Shown here in pieces: positions 57,097 to 64,000 of a DNA stretch of 64,000 nucleotides (position 1 is the first letter of the stretch; each line of letters opens with the position of its first letter). Source of the DNA: Rehmannia glutinosa. Taxonomy: Eukaryota; Streptophyta; Magnoliopsida; Lamiales; Orobanchaceae. The notes below the pieces were generated by a model. The model was not told the origin of the DNA. It ran no database searches and worked only from the letters and a program-made list of their open reading frames with translations. Made by a program: the position numbers and the translations under genes. The stretch covers positions 682,001 through 746,000 of the forward strand of contig JABTTQ020001487.1 in NCBI GenBank assembly GCA_016081115.2, written 5' to 3'.

Positions 57097-58359
57097 TGTT
57101 AGATAAATATTTTTATCATAATTTTGATGATTTTGTTCAAATGAGTTTTTAAACCAAAACAATGTCCCTAAATGTTGTCTAAATACTTTCGATCGATTTA
57201 AATATTTTTACTATTTTTCGGAGTATTTCTTGGAGTTTATTTTCGATAAAAAATTGGACAACACATTTGTTTCAGGCTCGACTGGTCGCCCTATAGGGCA
57301 ACCCGTACCTGAGTTGAGTTTTGAAACAGAAAAAGAGGCGTAAGAAAAAAGAGGCAGGGCGACCGGTCGACCAAGTGGTCGACCGGTGAGGGCGACCGGT
57401 CGACCCCCTGGTCGACCGGTACCTGGGAGTTGGTTTTTTGGTTCAGTCTTCTCTGTTTCGTAATTTCTTCAACTCCAACCGGTCACAGCTAAGGGCGACC
57501 GGTCGCACCCCCCTCCGACCGGTCCCCCTGTGTAAAAATTCGCAGAATTCAATTTCAATCTTATCTCTGCGCGACTGGTCGAACCCCATATTTATCAGCA
57601 AACTATCCGTTACGTTTTCAGACAGCTTTTCCCTATTTTGTGGGATTGATTTCTAACAGCTATATTGATCATTTTAAATGGTTTCTTTTACAGCAAATCA
57701 CTCCCCAAGGAGGAGCCAATGTCTGGAAATGAAAGCCAAGTCCTCTCCTATAAATAGAGGCTTCATTCAAACAACAAGACACAACACTATACACAAGCAA
57801 AGAGCAATTGAGCAAACACTTTCATATATCTTGTTGTATTAGCCTAAGCACTTTCACTTGCACTTATTTGAGGTCTAGGCTTTCAATTCTTGATTACACT
57901 TGTACTCATATTGTATCAATCATTATTGAGTTGTAATCTTGATTTTGGTCATCATTCAACACAAGACATCCTTGTGAGTATTCTTGTGGTAAGAATACAC
58001 TTGGGTGATCTAGGTGATAGGTGTTTGAGGGTTGTGGTGATCCTCAAGGTGTTGTAAGAGGGTTTTGGTAATCCTCAAGGTGGTGAAAGAGGGTTGTGGT
58101 AATCCTCAAGGTGGTGTATTAATTTTTGGTAAATTAATAAAAATCTTTTTTTCTTTTTGAAATCCATCCCGGATATACTGGGGTGGTAGAGGATTAGGCC
58201 CTAGGTGGGTTGAACCTCTTTAAATCAATGTGTGCTATTTACTTTCCGCACTTTGCATTTCATCTTTGCTTAAGTCTTTCGAAAAAGAGGGCAAAATCTG
58301 AAAAACCGGGATAATCTATTCACCCCCCCTCTAGATTATTGTAGCCACTTGGACTAACA
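57097..58359 (+). repeat. Element 3 5' LTR
   Basis: TGTTAGATAAATAT to GGACTAACA, 1263 bases. TATA box TATAAATA at 57749-57756. Seven ACCGGT cores at 57360-57530, several as GACCGGTCGACC or its inverse. Confidence 0.93.
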
Positions 58360-58361
58360 AG

Positions 58362-58374
58362 TGGTATCAGAGCC
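58362..58374 (+). other. Element 3 primer-binding site
   Basis: TGGTATCAGAGCC, perfect initiator tRNA-Met site, two bases after the LTR. Confidence 0.92.
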
Positions 58375-58416
58375 AAACTCTTTGGCTAGCTCGTTCCGAG
58401 TAAAGAGGAAAGATCA

Positions 58417-60201
58417 ATGGCTACAAATGATGCTCATCTCACCACCGGCGCCTCGGCCAACAAGCCACCGCTATTCGACGCCAACAACTACGCATTTTGG
58501 AAAGACCGTATGGAGTGATTCTTACAAGGGTGCGGGTTCGACATTTGGAATGTGGTCATTGAAGGAGTTGATCAACCAACAAAGAAATCGGAGGATGGCA
58601 CCTTGGCTCCTAAACCTTTCAAGGAGTTTGATGAAAACGACAAAAAGGCTTTCTCTCTAAACGGTAAGACCTTAAACATTTTGCATTGTTCTCTTACCGC
58701 CACCGAGTACAATCGCATAAGAGGCATAAGGTCGGCACATGAGGTTTGGGAAAAATTGGAGACAATCTATGAAGGGACTAAGAAAGTCAAGCAAGCAAGA
58801 AAGACCATGCTTGTTAAAGACTTTGAAAACTTTAACATGTATAATGGCGAAAGCATCTCCAAGATGGTGGAAAGGCTTGACAATATTGTCAATCCTCTTG
58901 TGGCCCTCGGTAAAGTCATTTCCGAAGAAGACAAGGTGACCAAGGTATTGACTGCTCTTCCCGGCTCATGGTCCAAAAAAGTAACGGCAATCACGGAGGC
59001 ACAAAATCTTGAGACACTCAAGTTTGACGAGCTTATTGGAAATCTACTCATTTATGAAGTCTATCTCAAGGAGAGAAAAAATTCCAAACCATCCATAAAT
59101 CAATCGGGTATGCAAATTATTCCTAAAGGTCTTGCTTCTTCTTCTAATAATGCATACTATGAAAATGATGATGATGATGAGGAGACGGCCGCACTTGTTC
59201 GAAAGTTTGCAAAATTTGTGAACAAAAATAAAGCAAGAAAACCAAGAGATAATGCTTGCTTCAAATGCGGAAAACCCGGGCACTTCATTGCCGATTGCCC
59301 AAAGCTCGATGAAGAGGAGCAAAAGAAAAGGAAGCCTTTCACAAAAAAGAAGGCTCTAAATGCGGAGGTCAAAACGTGGGATGAACTACTCGAAACAACC
59401 GATGAGAAAGGAGAAACCGAACATGGTCTCATGGCCATAGACGATGAAAATAATGAGGTACGCTCTAATTTTTCTACTTTCTCCATAGTTGACGACTTGC
59501 AATGTGATTTTGACGAATTGCAAATTGAGTTTCAAAATTTAATTGTTAAATATAAGAATTTGAAAAAGGAGCATAAGGAGCTTAAGGTTGAAAAAGAAAA
59601 ATTATTTACATCTTATGAATCTTTAGACAAAGCTCATACTCTTACTCTTACTAGAGTTCACTCTCTTGAAACCGAAAAGGAATTGCTCACAAAAGATATT
59701 GAATGTTTGAAAAATGATATGCATCGTTTCAACATAAGCACGGATAAAGTCACTAAGATTTTAGATGCACAAAGAGGTGAGCATTCCAAATTGGGACTTG
59801 GTTATAAGCCATTTCAAAGTGTTTTTAAGAAAAACAACCAAGGTCCAACTTTTGTACGTGCTAGTAATTCTAATACTCCTACATGTTTTTATTGTGGCAA
59901 AGTTGGACATTATGCTAATAATTGCAAATTGAGAAATAGCTCTAGACATGTTTGGAGACCCAAAGGTCTCAAGACTAACCCCCATGGACCCCAAAATTAT
60001 AGGGTACCTAAAAAAAATTCTTTTGTAGGTAATAGGGGCTATAACAACAATGGAAGATTCAAAATGGCTCGTGGACAGCGGATGTTCACGCCATATGACC
60101 GGGAGGAGAGAACTTTTTACCAACATCAAGCTCCAAGAAGAGGGTATGGTCATGTTCGGCAATGGCAAAGGAAAAATTCTTGGAAATGGAGAAATTGGTA
60201 A
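58417..60201 (+). pseudogene. Element 3 gag with two zinc knuckles, one stop
   Basis: ATG at 58417 (MATNDAHLTTGAS), 594 codons. A TGA at 58516-58518 in place of a Trp codon is the only break. Capsid (UBN2-type) region, residues 20-230, with RSAHEVWEKLETIYEG and MVERLDNIVNPLVALGK. First knuckle CFKCGKPGHFIADC (from residue 281), a coiled coil of roughly 60-100 residues (59490-59720), second knuckle CFYCGKVGHYANNC (from residue 490). The last 50 codons are R/Q/W-rich and overlap the protease in another frame. Confidence 0.88.
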
Positions 60202-60963
60202 CTCTTCTTTCTCTCTTAGTAATGTTCTTTTAGTTGAAGGGCTTAAGTTTAATTTGATAAGTGTTAGCCAACTTTGTGATTCAAATTATGATGTTTCCTT
60301 TAATAAAGAAAAATGCTTTATACTTAAAAATGGTGAAACTATTTGTGAAGCAAATAGAAAAGGCAATCTTTACAAAATTTGTACAAGTGATTTGGTTAGT
60401 CAAAATGTTTCTTGTTTAGTCGCCAATAATGATTTAACTAGTTTATGGCATAGGCGACTTGGACATGTTGGATATAAGAATTTGAAAAATATTTACAAAA
60501 ACCAACATGTGAAAGGACTACCCAAATTGAATTTTGAAAATCTTGGCTTATGTGACACTTGTCAAAAGAACAAATTAGTTAAAAGTAGTTTTAAGCCCAA
60601 AATGAAATTTCCACAACCAAACCCCTACAATTGCTTCACCTTGATTTGTATGGGGATATTGGTACGGCAAGTCTAAGTGGAAAACATTACACTTTCGTTA
60701 TTGTCGATGATTTTTCTAGATATACTTGGGCTCTCTTTCTTACCAATAAAAGCGATGTCGTTAATGAGTTTGTTAAGTTGTGTAGACTTATTGAGAATGA
60801 AAAGGAAGACACTATCAAGTCTATTCGAAGCGATCGAGGTGGAGAATTTGATGGTGAATTTAGAGTATTTTGTGAAACCAAAGGATATGCTCATAATTTT
60901 TCGGCTCCAAGGACACCTCAACAAAATGGAGTAGCCGAAAGGAAAAATTGGACATTACAATAG
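60050..60963 (+). pseudogene. Element 3 protease and integrase, first part
   Basis: Protease WLVDSGCSRHMTG with Asp codon 60074-60076, in the +1 frame relative to gag; the overlap is about 150 bases. Integrase zinc-binding part LWHRRLGHVGYKNLKN and LCDTCQKNK (60445-60575). A frameshift near 60610-60625 leads to the core: HLDLYGDIG, VDDFSRYTWA, IRSDRGGEF and QQNGVAERKN, so all three DDE residues are present. A TAG at 60961-60963 ends this frame. Confidence 0.85.
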
Positions 60964-63096
60964 ATGAGTCGGTCCATGCTCAATGAATTTTCACTTCCAA
61001 AATACTTTTGGGCCGAAGCCGTAAGTACCGCTTGCTATGTCATTAATCGAGTTTATATTCGTCCTAAAAGGAATAAAACTCCATATGAGCTTTGGAAAGG
61101 TAGAACTCCAAATATTAGTTATTTCAAGATATTTGGGTGTAAATGCTTTATTTTGAATACCAAGGACCAATTGGACAAACTTGATCCTAAGGCCGATGAA
61201 GGGATATTTATGGGATATTCAACAAAAAGCAAAGCATATCGGGTCTACAATAAGACTAGTGGAGTTGTTGAAGAATCCATTCATGTCAAATTCAATGAAG
61301 CTTCGGGTGTTGAAAGAATACCCAATGATGAAAGTGATGAAGAGGATATTATTGAACCAATTGTTCAAGTTGATGTTCAACCGTCTACATCAAATGATCA
61401 ACCGTCCACTTCAAATGGTTCTCAAGAATATAGAGGTGATATCTCGGATCTTCCCGTTGCATTGAAATTTAAGGGAGATCACCCAAAAGATCTTATTATT
61501 GGTGATCCCCTTGACAAAGTGACGACCCGGAGAAAATTTGCCGAGAAAGCTCTTATTTCTCAAAAGGAGCCTAAAAATGCTAAGGAGGCTATTGAGGATG
61601 AGGATTGGTTCCTAGAGATGCAAGAAGAGTTGAATCAATTTGAAAGAAATGATGTATGGGAATTGGTACCTTATCCTCCTTCTCATACCATAATTGGTAC
61701 AAAATGGGTATTCCGGAACAAACTTGATGATCAAGGCAACATTGTTCGAAATAAGGCAAGGTTAGTAGCTCAAGGGTATTGTCAAGAAGAAGGTATTGAC
61801 TATGATGAAACTTTTGCAGATCAGAAAGCACGTTTAGAAGCTATTCGAATTTTACTTGCCTATTCTTGTTTTAAAAATTTTAAACTTTACCAAATGGATG
61901 TTAAATCCGCTTTCTTAAATGGTATTATTCAAGAAGAAGTCTATGTAAAACAACCTCCGGGGTTTGAAAATTTTTCTAGGCCTAATGATGTTTATAAACT
62001 TAAAAATGCCTTGTATGGTTTAAAACAAGCACCCCGTGCATGGTATGATAGACTTAGCTATTTTCTTTTGCAAAATGGTTTTATAAGAGGTAAAGTTGAT
62101 ACAACTCTCTTTGTTTTTGAAAAAGGGCAAGATTATTTACTTATGCAAATATATGTTGATGATATTATCTTTGGTGCTACTAATGATTCTTTGTGCAAGA
62201 AATTTTCTAAGTTGATGCAAGGTGAATTCGAGATGAGTATGACGGGGGAGCTTAACTTCTTTCTTGGACTTCAAATTAAGCAATGTCAAGAAGGTATTTA
62301 TATTTCGCAATCAAAATATACAAAAGAACTTTTGAAAAAGTTCGGCATTGAAGAAGGAAGAACCGTTTCCACCCCCATGGCAACAAATGTCAAAATTGAC
62401 AAAGATGAAAAAGGCAAGTCCGTGGATGAATCAAAGTATCGAGGTATGATTAGTAGTTTACTTTATTTAACCGCTAGTAGACCGGACATTCTTCATGCCG
62501 TATGCCTATGCGCTCGTTTTCAAAGCAATCCCAAAGAATCTCATATGAGTGCCGTTAAAAGAATTTTTCGATATTTGAAAGGCACTATTCAATATGGTTT
62601 ATTTTATCCAAAGAATGAAAATTTTTCTCTTAAAGGTTATAGTGATTCGGACTATGCGGGAAATATTGATGATCGTAAAAGTACTTCCGGATCATGTCAA
62701 TTTTTAGGAGATTGCCTAGTTTCTTGGTTTTCAAAGAAACAAAACTGTGTTTCTCTTTCAACGGCCGAAGCCGAATATATTTCCGCCGTCTTTTGTTGTA
62801 CTCAACTTCTTTGGATGAAACAAACCTTAGCGGATTACAAATGCTCTTTTGAAAACGTACCTATCTTTTGTGATAATATATCCGCTATTAATATTGCTCA
62901 AAACCCGGTTCATCACAACCGTACTAAACATATTGAGATTCAACATCATTTTCTAAGGGATTGTGTTTCAAAACGAAAAATTGAGATATCTTTTGCACCA
63001 TCTCAAGATCAATTAGCGGACATTTTCACAAAACTGCTATCTTCCGAGACTTTTGCGTCAATACGAGCTCGGTTAGGCATAATGCATATTGAATGA
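60964..63096 (+). CDS. Element 3 integrase end, reverse transcriptase and RNase H
   Basis: An unbroken 710-codon frame. Integrase C-terminal part: KYFWAEAVSTACYVINR, ISYFKIFGCKC, KAYRVYNK. RT: FERNDVWELVPYPP, GTKWVFRNKLDDQG, MDVKSAFLNG, LYGLKQAPRAWY and YVDDIIFGA (62152 on). RNase H: GYSDSDYAGNIDDRKSTSG, SLSTAEAEYISAV, RTKHIEIQHHFLRD and QLADIFTK. Key acidic residues of RT and RNase H are all there. A small anomaly: ETFADQKARLEA where relatives have ETFAPVARLEA. It continues the frame before the 60961 stop, so a read-through could link them. Confidence 0.92.
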   Translation: MSRSMLNEFSLPKYFWAEAVSTACYVINRVYIRPKRNKTPYELWKGRTPNISYFKIFGCKCFILNTKDQLDKLDPKADEGIFMGYSTKSKAYRVYNKTSGVVEESIHVKFNEASGVERIPNDESDEEDIIEPIVQVDVQPSTSNDQPSTSNGSQEYRGDISDLPVALKFKGDHPKDLIIGDPLDKVTTRRKFAEKALISQKEPKNAKEAIEDEDWFLEMQEELNQFERNDVWELVPYPPSHTIIGTKWVFRNKLDDQGNIVRNKARLVAQGYCQEEGIDYDETFADQKARLEAIRILLAYSCFKNFKLYQMDVKSAFLNGIIQEEVYVKQPPGFENFSRPNDVYKLKNALYGLKQAPRAWYDRLSYFLLQNGFIRGKVDTTLFVFEKGQDYLLMQIYVDDIIFGATNDSLCKKFSKLMQGEFEMSMTGELNFFLGLQIKQCQEGIYISQSKYTKELLKKFGIEEGRTVSTPMATNVKIDKDEKGKSVDESKYRGMISSLLYLTASRPDILHAVCLCARFQSNPKESHMSAVKRIFRYLKGTIQYGLFYPKNENFSLKGYSDSDYAGNIDDRKSTSGSCQFLGDCLVSWFSKKQNCVSLSTAEAEYISAVFCCTQLLWMKQTLADYKCSFENVPIFCDNISAINIAQNPVHHNRTKHIEIQHHFLRDCVSKRKIEISFAPSQDQLADIFTKLLSSETFASIRARLGIMHIE

Positions 63097-64000
63097 GGCT
63101 TACATTTGCATTTTGCACGTTTTTAAAACTTAGGGGCGAAAAATCGGATTTTTGGTTGAAAATTGGGATTTTTGAAAAACTGACAAAACAGTGGGATAAA
63201 TAGGTTGTGGGCAACCGGTCACCCTCAACCTCGACCGGTCGCCCTAAGCCATAATTTGGATTAAAATTGTTCTGTCTTCAGCATTCGTCATTTTAGCATA
63301 TTTTGACCATTTTTCGTCCCCTTTGCCAAATTCACACGTATTTCATTCAAAATTGTTTTTCATGCATTCCATTCACAACATGGACATTATATAGCATGAT
63401 CATCATCATTATGGCTCATCTTTACCGATCAAATGGTAAGTATTCTACTTCCTCTACTCAATTGGGTTGAATCCTTGAGTTTTTGGCTTACTTGTAAATT
63501 TTTTGATGTAATTGTCGTATGATCATGATGAGCTTGGCTATTATGTTGTATTGTATAATGATTGAAATGAATTGGTGATGAAATTTTTTGGCTTGAAACA
63601 TTTACAAGGGTTATATACAACCTCTTTTATTTTTCAAGCACACAAGGTGTTCAATGAAATGTCGCAATGAAAATTTCAACTTCTACATGATTCTCTTGCT
63701 TCCAAAAGTCTCCAATATTTATTGAGATCATGTTTTGGCAAATAAAACGAGCGTATGGACTCTTCATGATACATTTTTCCCTTTTTCCTTGGATTTTTTA
63801 AGCTTAAATTGCTCAACGGTTGATAAACCGTCCCTTTGGCACACTTTGATATAATTGTATGATGTTTTTATCATCCTAACATTCTTTTTGATGATTCCAA
63901 AGGGGGAGAAACAGGAAATTGGCTCGTTAAGCCAAAAGTAGCTAATAAAAGCTCGCAATAAAAAGTTATGGCTTCCTAAAGCCAAGAATACCTAGTCCAT
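63097..64000 (+). other. Element 3 3' non-coding region
   Basis: No long frame; matches 19560-20760 in element 2. Contains ACCGGT at 63215 and 63234 in the same context as the LTR clusters. In contrast to element 1, no extra frame lies here in the visible 0.9 kb. Confidence 0.65.

Larger units (their letters stand above)
57097..64000 (+). mobile_element. Copia element 3 (SIRE-like), right end outside window
   Basis: 5' LTR, perfect PBS, gag, protease, integrase, RT and RNase H in order, then over 0.9 kb of 3' non-coding sequence up to the window edge. GATAC before the LTR (57092-57096) should recur after the 3' LTR. It inserted in LTR C. Visible lesions are few: one stop in gag, one frame change at the gag/protease joint, one frameshift and one stop in integrase. 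It is the youngest-looking internal region here and related to element 2 and the solo LTR. Confidence 0.93.

Noticed and set aside
59157..59486. Minus-strand Ser/Phe-rich frame
   Set aside because: Shadow of element 3 gag.

Overview
This window looks like nuclear DNA of a flowering plant, probably a eudicot. It is AT-rich, full of Ty1/copia and Ty3/gypsy LTR retrotransposons whose primer-binding sites match plant types (initiator tRNA-Met and tRNA-Asp), and it carries CACTA, hAT, Mutator-like and SINE elements plus pieces of plant genes with plant-type introns. Only one host gene looks intact: a single-exon gene at 54285-55007 (minus) for a protein of the syringolide-induced 14-1-1 type. The species cannot be named from sequence alone.

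Layout. 1-559: end of a minus-strand LTR. 560-3600: AT-rich DNA with two broken gene pieces on the minus strand, a CCT-beta chaperonin fragment (2070-2700) and a phospholipase D C-terminal fragment (2952-3598). 3602-25988: copia element 1 (SIRE/Maximus-like). It lacks its 5' LTR, has a decayed gag-pol, and carries a very long extra reading frame between pol and the 3' LTR. That frame is split at 12168/22239 by copia element 2 (12169-22238, 5-bp target duplication GATTC). Element 2 has itself taken in a TA-flanked DNA element (15408-18236) that holds a callose synthase gene fragment. 25989-33041: partial gypsy LTR A, solo gypsy LTR B (28506-30274, duplication GTTTC), then a chain of related elements separated by (TA)n tracts. 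33585-35002: a hAT-type MITE with a CACTA-type MITE inside it. 35592-36179: another hAT-like MITE. 36282-41960: a MITE-like repeat split by a 4.7-kb CACTA element. 43342-43591: a tRNA-derived SINE. 44129-46060: a minus-strand gypsy LTR with PBS and a gag-tail reading frame. 46520-52630: copia element 4, complete with both LTRs, but its pol is dead and holds a reversed SIRE-type solo LTR (50229-51563). 52721-53881: a Mutator-like MITE and a hAT-like MITE. 54285-55067: the host gene. 55870-57096: minus-strand gypsy remnants and LTR C. 57097-64000: copia element 3, which runs off the window and is the best preserved, with an unbroken RT-RNase H.

Almost everything here is transposon biology: nesting, solo-LTR formation and capture of gene pieces. 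The features most worth a second look are the long extra frame of element 1, a gag/protease frame overlap seen in both element 2 and element 3, clusters of short GC-rich palindromes in the LTRs of unrelated families, and the callose synthase fragment inside the TA-flanked element.
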